64,000 bases of DNA. Source: Sulfurimonas sp. Lineage in GTDB: Bacteria > Campylobacterota > Campylobacteria > Campylobacterales > Sulfurimonadaceae. Position 1 is the stretch's first letter, and the number at the start of each line of letters is the position of its first letter. Positions 51,550 through 61,008 of the stretch are shown one piece after another. The notes under the pieces are model-generated. The model worked only from the letters and a program-made list of their open reading frames with translations. It was not told where the DNA came from and searched no databases. Both the position numbers and the translations under genes were made by a program. Location of the stretch: the NCBI RefSeq assembly GCF_029027405.1, contig NZ_CP093396.1:1116001-1180000 (forward strand). The letters run 5' to 3'.

Positions 51550-52400
51550 TGCAAAAAAAGATAGAAACAGTAAAGACTCTACTTGAGGCATTGCCTTTTA
51601 TAAAAGAGTTTAGAAATGAGATAGTAGTTATAAAATATGGTGGTTCAGCACAAACATCTGCAAAACTAAAAGAAAAATTTGCTGAAGATATTTTACTTAT
51701 GTATCTTGTTGGGATTAAGCCTGTTATAGTTCATGGTGGTGGAAGTAAAATTACTGAGATGCTAGATGCACTAAATATAGAAACAAAGTTTATAGATGGA
51801 CAAAGAGTTACAACTAAAGAAGTTATGAGAATAGCAGAAATGATTTTAAGTGGAGAGATAAACAAAGAGATAGTATCTTTGCTAAACTCTCATGGAGCAA
51901 AAGCCATAGGTATAAGTGGCAAAGATGCTCACTTTATAACTGCAAAAGCAAAAGATTTTGCAAAATGGGGACTAACTGGAAACATCAATGCTGTTAAACC
52001 AATAGTACTTTCAAAACTTATCGCTGATAAGTTTGTACCTGTAATCGCTCCAATAGCAGCTGGAGAAGAGATGGGACATCCTGGGTTTAACATAAATGCA
52101 GACCTCTGTGCATCTCATGTAGCAAAAGCAATAGGAGCAAATAAAATTATCTTTTTAACAGACACAGCAGGTGTTTTAAACAAAGACAAAGAACTCCTCG
52201 TAACACTTACAAAAGCTGAGGTAGAAGCACATAAAGCAGATGGAACTATAAATGGTGGAATGGTACCAAAGGTAGATGCTTGTTTAGAAGCCATAGACGG
52301 TGGAGTAAAAAAAGCTCACATAATTGATGGAAGACTAGAACACTCAATGATACTAGAACTTTTTACCTCTGAAGGCGTTGGTACTGAGATAGTTCAGTAG
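51549..52400 (+). CDS. argB: Acetylglutamate kinase
   Basis: 283 residues with a GTG start overlapping the lpxK stop by one base. Amino-acid-kinase motifs: VVIKYGGSAQTS (ATP site Lys), PVIVHGGGSKIT, NINADLCASHVAKA and FLTDTAGVLNKD...GTINGGMVPKVDAC. It phosphorylates N-acetylglutamate in arginine synthesis. Another arginine gene, argH, lies at the end of the window. AGGAATAA just upstream serves as the ribosome site. Confidence 0.96.
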   Translation: MQKKIETVKTLLEALPFIKEFRNEIVVIKYGGSAQTSAKLKEKFAEDILLMYLVGIKPVIVHGGGSKITEMLDALNIETKFIDGQRVTTKEVMRIAEMILSGEINKEIVSLLNSHGAKAIGISGKDAHFITAKAKDFAKWGLTGNINAVKPIVLSKLIADKFVPVIAPIAAGEEMGHPGFNINADLCASHVAKAIGANKIIFLTDTAGVLNKDKELLVTLTKAEVEAHKADGTINGGMVPKVDACLEAIDGGVKKAHIIDGRLEHSMILELFTSEGVGTEIVQ

Positions 52401-52456
52401 AATATTGCTACTCCCTCTAATTACACTTCTCCTTTTTCTATTATTATAGTTGTATA

Positions 52457-54415
52457 TTATTCTAAATTTAAATATTTATGTAAATCTTCTTTTAAATGTT
52501 CTGCATTACTGGCTCTTAAATAAAAGGTGTTACCATTTTTCAACTTAACTTCGATTAATGGTTTCCAAAAAAAGATTGCTGAACCAATAATCTTTATAAA
52601 TTTACTTATACTCCATTTTACAACATCAATTTTTTCAATCATATCTTTAGAGACGACAGTAATATTATTACCTATAAGATACATATTTTCCTTGTCAATA
52701 TCTAACTGGGCATAATACTTAAATGCATACCTATAAATAATCAAGAATATTATAATCGAAAATATCCCGTCCATAACCGTCACAATATAACTATAAGGGA
52801 CATTTACTGTATAAATAAAATATGGGTCTCCTAATAAAAATTTACTAAGAAGATATTTAATCCATTCCCAGATAAGTGAAGCTAATAAAAATACAAATAG
52901 GAATTTTAAAAAACCTAAAAAACGATTTGATAGCCTACGGTTTAGTATAACTTCCCTTTTTGTGTAAGTTAAACCTTTTTGATAATAATCAATACGATGC
53001 ATCTTAAAATAAACGATAGCCAATAAAATCATTAGTAATAGGCTCAATATAAACATTTCAAATGGAAAGAAATAATAATCACGATAAATTATTTCATACC
53101 CATTTTCTGTTGTAAATGTATTTTGAACTACTTTACGAAATTCATCATGTGTTATAGAGTGAAATATCTGATGGGCTGTATTGTCAGTAATATTTTGCTC
53201 ATCACGCAAGTATTGTGCAGTATTTACAAGTGACATTAAAGATTTACTATCATGTTCTATTGAAGTATAAAAGTCTGTCTCATATTTTCTTAAAGCATCA
53301 TCAATTGTAGAATCACTCAGATGTGAGACATCATTTAAAAAAGCCTCTTTAACATATTTAATATTATTGTTAAACTCATCTCCTAAGCCATCAAAATATA
53401 TACTTGCGATACCTGCTTTTCTATCAGTAAACATATTTGCTTGCACGCTGTAGGTATTACCATTTTTATTACGTAGATGTTGTTGAATACGTAGTGCAAC
53501 ATTATTAGTATATGCACTTAATATAAGATACTTTTTATAATTATCTTGTAAATACTTTGCACCTATATAGCCAGCATTTTTGTCTAAACCTTCATAATAA
53601 CGTTTATAATTATTTTTATTTAAAGTAGGATTTTCCAGTGGTTTGATGGCTTTTTTAGTTCCACTTTTATCATACTGCCCATACTCTTTTTCAATAACTT
53701 TTTTCATCTTTTGTATATCAAAATTTCCAACTACCGTTAAACACATATTTGCAGGATAATAGTAAGTATCGTAATGCTGTAATACTCTTTTTAATGAAAA
53801 ATTTTTATTATTTTGTTGTGATAGGTATAGAGGAAGCGAAGGCTTTATACTTTTTAGTCCAAACTCGTCTCTATGTATATTTTCTTTAGGTGGGGCAATC
53901 CACTTTAAAGTACTTAGAAGATTAGAAATTTTTTTCTTGTACCATTGATACTCTCCTATTTCCGTCTGAAGAGCACCTTTTTCTACTTCTAAATCTAAGT
54001 TTGTGACTTTTTTATCAAATAGCATCTTGGCAAAAGTCTTTGTAATCCAATACGAATGCTTACTATCTATGGTTGCAGTATACTCTGTTTCATAACGTCT
54101 TGTGTAGCCATTAACATAAGTACCACCCTCTTCGAGAATATAATCCATATAATCTCTATGTGGTATCCTTTCATCCCGAAATACAAGATGCTCTAGAAGA
54201 TGAGTAAGTCCTAATGTTTTTTCATCCTCTACAACACTTCCAACTTTTATCTTGATACGAATCTGTGTATTCTCAGACTTTTCATCATTAAGTAAATATA
54301 CTTCTAAGCCATTATTTAATTGATAGTATTGAATATCCTCATATCGATCTTGATTATTTTTATTACTGGCATTTACTACGGAAAGAAAAAGTAATATCAA
54401 TATAACTGCTCTCAT
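52457..54415 (-). CDS. M16 zinc peptidase fused to a membrane and PH-like module
   Basis: 652 residues. A signal peptide (1-17) precedes an M16 peptidase (about 25-445). The inverted zinc motif is HLLEH (H72, E75, H76) with the distal Glu at about 152 (QTEIGEYQ). Three to four hydrophobic helices follow (about 455-475, 505-530 and 545-570), then a small beta domain (575-652) with KIDVVKWSISKF and VKLKNGNTFYLRAS that looks PH-like. M16 enzymes are normally soluble, so the fusion is unusual. It probably faces the periplasm, anchored by its C-terminal half. Substrates are unknown. Confidence 0.85.
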   Translation of the reverse strand: MRAVILILLFLSVVNASNKNNQDRYEDIQYYQLNNGLEVYLLNDEKSENTQIRIKIKVGSVVEDEKTLGLTHLLEHLVFRDERIPHRDYMDYILEEGGTYVNGYTRRYETEYTATIDSKHSYWITKTFAKMLFDKKVTNLDLEVEKGALQTEIGEYQWYKKKISNLLSTLKWIAPPKENIHRDEFGLKSIKPSLPLYLSQQNNKNFSLKRVLQHYDTYYYPANMCLTVVGNFDIQKMKKVIEKEYGQYDKSGTKKAIKPLENPTLNKNNYKRYYEGLDKNAGYIGAKYLQDNYKKYLILSAYTNNVALRIQQHLRNKNGNTYSVQANMFTDRKAGIASIYFDGLGDEFNNNIKYVKEAFLNDVSHLSDSTIDDALRKYETDFYTSIEHDSKSLMSLVNTAQYLRDEQNITDNTAHQIFHSITHDEFRKVVQNTFTTENGYEIIYRDYYFFPFEMFILSLLLMILLAIVYFKMHRIDYYQKGLTYTKREVILNRRLSNRFLGFLKFLFVFLLASLIWEWIKYLLSKFLLGDPYFIYTVNVPYSYIVTVMDGIFSIIIFLIIYRYAFKYYAQLDIDKENMYLIGNNITVVSKDMIEKIDVVKWSISKFIKIIGSAIFFWKPLIEVKLKNGNTFYLRASNAEHLKEDLHKYLNLE

Positions 54416-54601
54416 TTACACACCTTAACTAATAATATAATTTGTATATTATATCATTAAATTCAACATGTTAGTTTTAAAAATATACTCCATTGTGAAT
54501 GAATTTCCACTTATAGAAAAAATAGTAACTAAAAAGAAGTTAAGCTGTTATTATCATTGTGATGATATAATCGCAATTAAATAATATAATTAAGGTTTAA
54601 A

Positions 54602-54883
54602 ATGTACGGATTATTTGAAGATGAAGATGATATATTTATGGGTTCTCCTGAGAGTAAGTTGATGGACATAATATTCAATGCGAACAACGATGTCGTTAGA
54701 TTTGACTTAACAAATTTTATAAGAAGAAGAGCCGCTATGGAACTTATTTTAGAAAAAGAACTTGGTGAAGATTATGATGATAAAATCTCAAGATTTATGG
54801 GAAGTGATCGTGATGAAGTTGAAAATAAAATGAAGAGTTTATGTATAGAGTTGATGGGTGAAATAGTTTCAAAAAGTGAGTAG
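54602..54883 (+). CDS. DUF2018-like protein
   Basis: 93 residues, acidic and predicted helical (NFIRRRAAMELILEKEL, DRDEVENKMKSLCIELMGEI). Its position first in the string prenyl synthase, hemA, proS, fxsA, hemC, ubiD equals C. jejuni Cj0539, a DUF2018 protein restricted to this phylum as I recall. Function unknown. TTAAGG lies before the ATG and a TATAAT-like -10 at about 54566 suggests that the operon promoter is here. Confidence 0.75.
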   Translation: MYGLFEDEDDIFMGSPESKLMDIIFNANNDVVRFDLTNFIRRRAAMELILEKELGEDYDDKISRFMGSDRDEVENKMKSLCIELMGEIVSKSE

Positions 54884-54888
54884 ATAAA

Positions 54889-55305
54889 GTGAAAATTTTT
54901 TTACAATTTTTTCTTTTTTTAGTGCTAAGCGTTAGCGTAGTTCACGCGGACGAGTTTAGAGATATAGTTAGTGTATCTTTAAAAAAAGATGAAGTAAAGA
55001 AAATTCTTGTAAAATATGGTTCAGTTTCTAAACTATTGAAATTTAGATGGACATTGTATAAAAATGATGGGTTAATTATTCATCGTTCTTACGACAGAGT
55101 AATAGCACAAAATATTCTTTATCTTAGATATAAAAATGAAAGTTTTAGAGTTGTGCTAAAACCTAAAGGTGCTGATTATTACAAGGTTCCTTATTTATTA
55201 GTACAATTTAAAAAATTTGATTTTGAAAAAGATGAAGCAATATTTGACTTACTTCTGTCTGATAAAAGTATGTCAGTTAATTTAAAATATTTGAAGAATA
55301 ACTAA
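54889..55305 (+). CDS. Exported protein of unknown function (Cj0540-like position)
   Basis: 138 residues. The GTG start gives a signal peptide (1-20, cleavage after VVHA) followed by a basic beta-rich domain: KKILVKYGSVSKLLKFRWTLYKN and FRVVLKPKGADYYKVPYLL. I do not recognise the fold. C. jejuni has an exported protein (Cj0540) in the same place. Codons 10-15 of the signal peptide contain AAGCGTTAGCGTAG, a 14-mer also found in both copies of the three-hairpin leader. Confidence 0.72.
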   Translation: MKIFLQFFLFLVLSVSVVHADEFRDIVSVSLKKDEVKKILVKYGSVSKLLKFRWTLYKNDGLIIHRSYDRVIAQNILYLRYKNESFRVVLKPKGADYYKVPYLLVQFKKFDFEKDEAIFDLLLSDKSMSVNLKYLKNN

Positions 55306-55315
55306 AGAGGTGTTG

Positions 55316-56203
55316 ATGCAAAGAGTAGAGCATGAAATACAAAGACTGATAAAAGAGATTGATTATGACGAGGTTACTCGCCTTTTTGATATGCTTAGTG
55401 GTGGTAAAAGATTACGAGCAAAACTAATCTTAAAAATTGCACCCGAACAAAAAAGTGCTCCTCTCTTAGCTGCAATAGTTGAGCTTATTCATGGTGCAAG
55501 TTTGCTTCATGATGATGTGATAGATGAAGCACTTACAAGAAGAGGTGTAGCATCTGTAAATGCAACTGATGGAAGTAAAACTGCTGTAATGCTAGGAGAT
55601 GTTCTGTATTCAAAAGCTTTTAGTGAACTTGTGCAGTTTGACAAAGAGATAGCTAAGAGTATCGCTTCTTCTGTTACTTCTCTTTCTTGTGGAGAGATGC
55701 AAGATGTGAAAATGGCGGAAGAGTTTAATGAAGATGAAGATAAATACTTAAAAATGCTTTATCTTAAAACTGCTACCCTCATAGAGTCAGCAGCTTACGC
55801 ATCTGCACTTTTAGCTGGTAAAGATGCACACTCTTATGGCATCTATGGCAAAAACCTTGGTCTTTCTTTTCAGATAATAGATGATATTTTAGATATTACT
55901 TCAGACCCTGCAACACTTGGAAAACCTGCTATGAATGACTTTGTAGAAGGTAAATGTACACTTCCTTACATTCATCTTTACAAAGAATTAAACCAAGAGG
56001 ACAAACAAAGACTGAAAAAGTCACATGCAAAAAGTATAGATGCCAAAGAAGCTCTTTGGATAAAAGAAAAAATGAAAGAGCATAAAAGTATTGAAAAATC
56101 ATACGAATTGGCTAAGACATTATCTAATGAGGCAATGCTTGCCGTAAAAGATGAAGTTGCCTTAATAGAGATATTAAAAACAATGATAAAAAGAAGTTAC
56201 TAA
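55316..56203 (+). CDS. Polyprenyl diphosphate synthase
   Basis: 295 residues from the ATG at 55316, with AGAGG 5 nt upstream; the GTG at 55310 is less likely. Both Asp-rich motifs are visible: LLHDDVIDEALTRRG (FARM) and FQIIDDILDITSD (SARM), plus SGGKRLRAKLIL near the start. The lengths suggest an octaprenyl/heptaprenyl-type enzyme that makes the side chain of menaquinone. UbiD-like decarboxylase further down the operon fits quinone synthesis. Its stop overlaps the hemA ATG (TAATG). Confidence 0.92.
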   Translation: MQRVEHEIQRLIKEIDYDEVTRLFDMLSGGKRLRAKLILKIAPEQKSAPLLAAIVELIHGASLLHDDVIDEALTRRGVASVNATDGSKTAVMLGDVLYSKAFSELVQFDKEIAKSIASSVTSLSCGEMQDVKMAEEFNEDEDKYLKMLYLKTATLIESAAYASALLAGKDAHSYGIYGKNLGLSFQIIDDILDITSDPATLGKPAMNDFVEGKCTLPYIHLYKELNQEDKQRLKKSHAKSIDAKEALWIKEKMKEHKSIEKSYELAKTLSNEAMLAVKDEVALIEILKTMIKRSY

Positions 56204-57510
56204 TGCATTATTTAAATATAAGTTTTTCACATAAAAATTCTCCTCAAGAGATACGAGAAAAATTATCTTATCCAGATAAAGAACATTTAAACGGATGTTT
56301 AACAAAACTTAATGAAAGTCCATCAATCAATGAAAGTATACTTATCTCAACTTGCAACAGAATGGAAATATTTTGTAGCTGTAATGATATAGTTGGTGCG
56401 ACACAACATATTTTTGAAAAGTTGACAGATAGAGTTGGTATCAGCATCGAAGAGTTGGAAGGTCGTGCTGATATTTATGATGATAGTAGTGCTATTCATC
56501 ATCTGTTTATGGTTGCATCTTCACTTGACTCTATGGTTGTTGGTGAAACACAAATCGCAGGACAACTCAAAGATGCTTTTAGATTTTCATATGACAATGG
56601 TTTTTGTGGTCAAAAATTAGCTCGTGCAATGCATAATGCTTTTAAATGTGCGGCAAAAGTTAGAAATGCAACAGAGATTTCATCAAAACCTGTTTCCATT
56701 GCGAGTGTAGCAGTTGCAAAACTAAAATCTGTTTTGGATAGCGTAGAAGGAAAAAAGACTCTTATCATTGGTGTAGGTGAGATGTCACAAATCACAGCTA
56801 AACACATGGTTTCTAATGGTGCGGATGTTTACATTATGAACAGGACAAAAGAAAAAGCTGACATTTTAGCCCAGGAGTGCGGAGCTAAATTTTTAGATTT
56901 TGACCAACTTCATACTGTTATAAATGAGTTTGAAATAATTTTTACAGCTACATCTTCACCCGTTCCTATCATAACAGATGACATCATAAAACCATGTGAT
57001 TTTGATAGATATTGGTTCGATTTAGCACTTCCTAGAGATATAAACTATCATAAAGGTGAACGAATTAATCTTTACCAAGTTGATGATTTAAAAACTATTG
57101 TTGATGAGAATAAAGGTCTAAGAGAAGAAGAAGCTAGAAAAGCACATACAATTATCGGAAGAAGTACAGTTGCATTTTTTGAATGGCTAGACACTCTAAA
57201 TATAGAACCGATGATAAAAGAAATATATGCAAAAGCATTTGAAGCCGCAAAGTTAGAGAGTGAACGAGTTTTAAATAATGGCTATATTCCAAAAGAGTAT
57301 GAAAAAGAAGTTCATAAAATGGCAAAGCAAGTTGTTAAACGCTTTTTACATAATATGACCTCAAAGATGAGAAGTGTGTCTGAAGAATCAAAGTCAGATA
57401 TGATAACAGGTGCCTTGCAGTTTTTAATTAAAGCAGATGAAAATGTAGAGATGCCAGATAAATACAAATGTGAACATGCATTAAATGTAATTCAAGGATC
57501 AAGTAAATGA
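56203..57510 (+). CDS. hemA: Glutamyl-tRNA reductase
   Basis: 435 residues. Catalytic Cys51 lies in [11 protein letters not shown], with the substrate region [33 protein letters not shown]-binding [16 protein letters not shown] and a C-terminal dimerisation helix. It reduces Glu-tRNA to glutamate-1-semialdehyde, the first step of haem synthesis by the C5 route. It overlaps proS by 4 nt (ATGA). hemC lies further down, so two haem steps share this operon. Confidence 0.97.
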   Translation: MHYLNISFSHKNSPQEIREKLSYPDKEHLNGCLTKLNESPSINESILISTCNRMEIFCSCNDIVGATQHIFEKLTDRVGISIEELEGRADIYDDSSAIHHLFMVASSLDSMVVGETQIAGQLKDAFRFSYDNGFCGQKLARAMHNAFKCAAKVRNATEISSKPVSIASVAVAKLKSVLDSVEGKKTLIIGVGEMSQITAKHMVSNGADVYIMNRTKEKADILAQECGAKFLDFDQLHTVINEFEIIFTATSSPVPIITDDIIKPCDFDRYWFDLALPRDINYHKGERINLYQVDDLKTIVDENKGLREEEARKAHTIIGRSTVAFFEWLDTLNIEPMIKEIYAKAFEAAKLESERVLNNGYIPKEYEKEVHKMAKQVVKRFLHNMTSKMRSVSEESKSDMITGALQFLIKADENVEMPDKYKCEHALNVIQGSSK

Positions 57511-58802
57511 GAAGAAGTAAAGCCTTTATCCCTACAACAAAAGAGGTACCTTCAGATGCTTCGCTTCCATCACATCAGTTTTTAGTTCGTGGGGGTTTTA
57601 TTAACCAACAAGGAGCAGGACTTTACAACTATATGCCACTGGGCAAAATTGTTTTAGACAAGATTAGAGCTATTGTAAAAGAAGAGTTAGATAAGTCTGG
57701 TTGTATAGAAGTGCAACTTAGTTTTGTTACTCCTATGGCTTTATGGGACAGAAGTGGTCGAGCAGATGATATGGGCAAAGAGATGCTTCGCATACAAGAT
57801 AGACATCAAAACTCGTTTGTTCTGAGTCCTACAAATGAAGAAGCTATGGTTGAGTTGGTTAAAAATAGAGTAAATAGTTATAAAGATTTACCTCTAAACT
57901 TATACCAAATAAATACAAAATTTCGTGATGAAGCTAGACCTAGATATGGCTTGTTGAGAGGTCGTGAATTTTTGATGAAAGATGGTTATTCTTTTCATGC
58001 ATCTACTGAGGACATGATTAGAGAGTTTGGCTTGATGGAGCAAACTTATAAAAATATTTTTACTAGACTTGGTCTTGATTTTAGAGTAGTTCAAGCTGAT
58101 AGTGGAGCTATTGGTGGAAGTGGAAGTAAAGAGTTTCATGTTTTAGCAGATAGCGGTGAAGATACTATTGTGATTTGTGACAGTTGTGCTTATGGTGCAA
58201 ATATTGAAACTATTGACAGCATAGATGATGAATATAATGAATTTACTTATGAAGAACTACAAACAAAAAACATAGAAGAAAAATGTTCTTGTGGTGGAGT
58301 TCTTAGTTTTAAAAAGGGCATAGAAGTTGGACATATCTTCCAACTTGGAACTAAATACTCTACGGCATTAGAAGCAAACTTTAATGATGAAAATGGAAAA
58401 CCAAGACCATTTGAAATGGCAACTTTTGGCATAGGGGTAAGTCGCCTAATAGCATCTGTGATAGAGCAAAATCATGATGAAAATGGTTGCATCTGGACAA
58501 AATCAACAGCACCATACATGGTGAATGTAATGGTTTCAAATATTAAAGAAGCACCCCAAGTGGAGTTGGGTGAAGAGTTATACTCTAGACTCGTAGAGTC
58601 TGGAGTAGAAACTATGATTGATGATAGAAAAGAGAGATTTGGCTTTAAAATGAAAGATGCTGAACTCATTGGTTTTCCTTTCACAGTTATAATAGGAAAA
58701 GAGTTAGCTAACGGTCTCGTGCAAATTTATGATAGAAAAACAAAAGAGAAAACCTCTGTAAACAAAGATGAAGTTTTTGATAAAATAATGGAACTTATAT
58801 AA
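57507..58802 (+). CDS. proS: Prolyl-tRNA synthetase lacking the INS editing domain
   Basis: 431 residues against about 570 for the usual bacterial type. Class II motifs are intact: [58 protein letters not shown] and [15 protein letters not shown]. Where the roughly 180-residue INS (YbaK-like editing) domain normally sits, between [11 protein letters not shown] and [12 protein letters not shown], there is only a short linker with CDSC and CSCGG, possibly zinc-binding. Aminoacylation should be normal. Hydrolysis of Ala-tRNA(Pro) would need a separate protein. Confidence 0.95.
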   Translation: MRRSKAFIPTTKEVPSDASLPSHQFLVRGGFINQQGAGLYNYMPLGKIVLDKIRAIVKEELDKSGCIEVQLSFVTPMALWDRSGRADDMGKEMLRIQDRHQNSFVLSPTNEEAMVELVKNRVNSYKDLPLNLYQINTKFRDEARPRYGLLRGREFLMKDGYSFHASTEDMIREFGLMEQTYKNIFTRLGLDFRVVQADSGAIGGSGSKEFHVLADSGEDTIVICDSCAYGANIETIDSIDDEYNEFTYEELQTKNIEEKCSCGGVLSFKKGIEVGHIFQLGTKYSTALEANFNDENGKPRPFEMATFGIGVSRLIASVIEQNHDENGCIWTKSTAPYMVNVMVSNIKEAPQVELGEELYSRLVESGVETMIDDRKERFGFKMKDAELIGFPFTVIIGKELANGLVQIYDRKTKEKTSVNKDEVFDKIMELI

Positions 58803-58803
58803 G

Positions 58804-59244
58804 ATGAAATATTTTGTAATTTATCTCTTTTTAGAAGTATTGATTTCGGTTAATGTATCATCTGCCATAGGTGGACTGGTTACATTTTTTGAAATTATAC
58901 TGACGGCTACAATAGGAATATATCTTCTTATGAATTTCAGAGAAACATTACTTCAAAACATAACTGCGGTTTCTTATCATGCTATTGACTTACGAGAGTT
59001 TAAAAGGTTAAATCTGTTTACAATTATAGGAGCAATACTACTTATAATACCGGGTTTTTTAACAGATGCCATAGGTGCTTTAATGCAGTTTAGCGTTTTT
59101 ACGAGCATGTTAGTAACAAGATACAATGTTAATGCTGGTAATTATGAAGCACAAAAGCAAGAAGAACATATACAAAAAAATATAAAAAAGGATTCAGATG
59201 TCATTGATGTTGAAATTATTAGCGACGACACTTCTACTAAGTAG
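58804..59244 (+). CDS. fxsA: FxsA-family membrane protein
   Basis: 146 residues. Hydrophobic helices at about 1-22, 25-45 and 75-105; typical FxsA residues include RETLLQNI, LIIPGFLTDAIGALM and a polar C-terminus. In E. coli FxsA affects phage F exclusion; its normal role is unknown. C. jejuni has the family at the same place (Cj0544). The start lies one base after the proS stop. The last 47 nt also code for the start of the next protein. Confidence 0.87.
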   Translation: MKYFVIYLFLEVLISVNVSSAIGGLVTFFEIILTATIGIYLLMNFRETLLQNITAVSYHAIDLREFKRLNLFTIIGAILLIIPGFLTDAIGALMQFSVFTSMLVTRYNVNAGNYEAQKQEEHIQKNIKKDSDVIDVEIISDDTSTK

Positions 59245-60034
59245 TTTATTAAATGCGACTATATTAAATAAAGATATAGAAAATTTTCTAAAAAAATCGT
59301 TTAAAGGCAATCCAAATATTGTTGCACTAAAGGTAAAAGTTGAGCATAGAGTTCCTGTGGAAAAATTAAAAGGCTGGGAAGCTTTTGTTGTAAGTGTAGA
59401 TGCTACTTTAAAAGCAAAACCTAAAAATAGAAATGTAAAGCAAAAGATGATTTGGTTTAGTAACGGTGAAATAATGACACAAGATTTTGTAGATATGAAA
59501 TCAGGTATTAGTTTAAAAGAATTAGTTTCTCCATCTTTTAAGCCAGAATATTATAAAAAAGCAAATCTTATTTATGGCAATGAAAATGCAAAACACAAAG
59601 TAGCTATATTTTCAGACCCGTTGTGTCCGTTTTGTAGAAACTATGTACCAGAAGCTATAAACTATATGAAAAAGCAACCAAATAAATTTGCAATATATTA
59701 TTATCATTTTCCACTTCCATCTTTGCATCCAGCAGCTGTTGAGTTAGTAAAAGCGGCAGTTGTTGCTGAACTTCAAGGTAAAAAAGATGTTGTTTTAAAA
59801 CTTTATAAAGTGAATGTAGATGCAAAAGAAAGAGATGTTAAAAAAATATTAGCAGCTTTTAACTCTGTAATGAAGACAAATATTAAACCATCAGACTTAA
59901 ACTCAGATGCTGTAAAAAAGCATATAGTACATGACCTATTTGTGGCTGATTCAGTTATGGTTAGTGGAACACCTACTATATTTTTTGATGGAAAGTTAGA
60001 TAAAACAAAAAGAAAATTTCGAGAAATTAAGTAG
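59198..60034 (+). CDS. Periplasmic DsbC/DsbG-like thiol-disulfide protein
   Basis: 278 residues. A signal peptide (1-19, SLLNA) is followed by an N-terminal domain of about 100 residues and a thioredoxin domain (about 120-275). The active site is FSDPLCPFCRNYVPEA, the cis-Pro is in SGTPTIFFDG. AAGG 7 nt upstream supports the ATG, even though it lies inside fxsA. Such proteins form or reshuffle disulfides in exported proteins. This gene is not part of the C. jejuni operon as I recall it, so it may be an insertion into the operon. Confidence 0.86.
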   Translation: MSLMLKLLATTLLLSSLLNATILNKDIENFLKKSFKGNPNIVALKVKVEHRVPVEKLKGWEAFVVSVDATLKAKPKNRNVKQKMIWFSNGEIMTQDFVDMKSGISLKELVSPSFKPEYYKKANLIYGNENAKHKVAIFSDPLCPFCRNYVPEAINYMKKQPNKFAIYYYHFPLPSLHPAAVELVKAAVVAELQGKKDVVLKLYKVNVDAKERDVKKILAAFNSVMKTNIKPSDLNSDAVKKHIVHDLFVADSVMVSGTPTIFFDGKLDKTKRKFREIK

Positions 60035-60994
60035 ATGGAAAAGTTAGTCATTGCAACAAGAGTCTCTCAGCTAGCACTTTGGCAAGCTTACCACATAAAA
60101 GAAAGAGTTGAAGCATCGTTTCCAGAGATAGAAGTTCAACTAAATGAGATTGTAAGTAATGGTGATAAAATTTTAGATAAACCTTTAGCTTTGATTGGTG
60201 GTAAGGGGCATTTTACAAAAGAACTTGAAGATGAAATGTTAGCTGGAAATGCTGATATGGCAGTTCATAGTTTAAAAGATGTTCCTACATATATTCCAGA
60301 TGGATTAGAACTTGTTGCAGTAACGCAAAGACAAGACCAAAGTGATGTTTATCTTTCACATACTCACGCAACACTTGAAGATTTACCTAAAGGTGCAGTA
60401 GTTGGAACAACTAGCCTTAGAAGAAGAATGCAACTTTTACAAAAGCGTCCAGATTTAAAGGTAAAAGATTTAAGAGGAAATGTAAATACTAGACTTAGAA
60501 AGTTAGAAGAAGGTCAGTATGACGCAATCATTTTAGCATGGATAGGTCTTAAAAGATTAGACTTATTAAAAGATATTCCTTTTACACAAAAACTTTCCCT
60601 TGATATGATGATACCTCCAATGGGGCAAGCCGCTCTTGGTATAGAGATAGTTTGTGGTAATGAAAAAGTAAGAGAGATAGCCCAGAGTTTAAAAGATGAA
60701 AATACTTTTATTTGTACACAAATAGAAAGAGATTTTATATCTAAAATTGGAGCAGGGTGTTCAGCTCCTGTTGCTTGTAATGCTGTAATGAAAGATAATG
60801 TTATTACATTTAGAATAATGTTAGGTTTTTCAGATGGAACAAATATTATGCAAGAAAAAGTAGTTGTAAATGTTAGTGAGTCAGAAGATTTAGGCTCTAA
60901 ACTTGCTAAAAAAATGATAGATAATGGTGCTTTAGATTTACTAAAAAATGCACAAAAAGTAGCATTTAAAGAAGAGATGCCACAAAGATTGTAA
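60035..60994 (+). CDS. hemC: Porphobilinogen deaminase
   Basis: 319 residues. Motifs: LVIATRVSQLALWQAYHI at the start, GGKGHFTKELEDEML, AVHSLKDVPT, GTTSLRRRMQLL, and the dipyrromethane cofactor Cys in KIGAGCSAPVACNAV (about residue 245). It joins four porphobilinogens into hydroxymethylbilane. The ATG follows the previous stop directly with only weak AAG-type pairing, so translation may be coupled. It is the second haem gene in the operon after hemA. Confidence 0.96.
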   Translation: MEKLVIATRVSQLALWQAYHIKERVEASFPEIEVQLNEIVSNGDKILDKPLALIGGKGHFTKELEDEMLAGNADMAVHSLKDVPTYIPDGLELVAVTQRQDQSDVYLSHTHATLEDLPKGAVVGTTSLRRRMQLLQKRPDLKVKDLRGNVNTRLRKLEEGQYDAIILAWIGLKRLDLLKDIPFTQKLSLDMMIPPMGQAALGIEIVCGNEKVREIAQSLKDENTFICTQIERDFISKIGAGCSAPVACNAVMKDNVITFRIMLGFSDGTNIMQEKVVVNVSESEDLGSKLAKKMIDNGALDLLKNAQKVAFKEEMPQRL

Positions 60995-61008
60995 GAAAAG
61001 AGTAAAGT

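Noticed and set aside
54889-54960. Third copy of the three-hairpin leader
   Set aside because: Only the 14-base linker is shared; none of the flanking hairpins is present and the sequence codes for a signal peptide.
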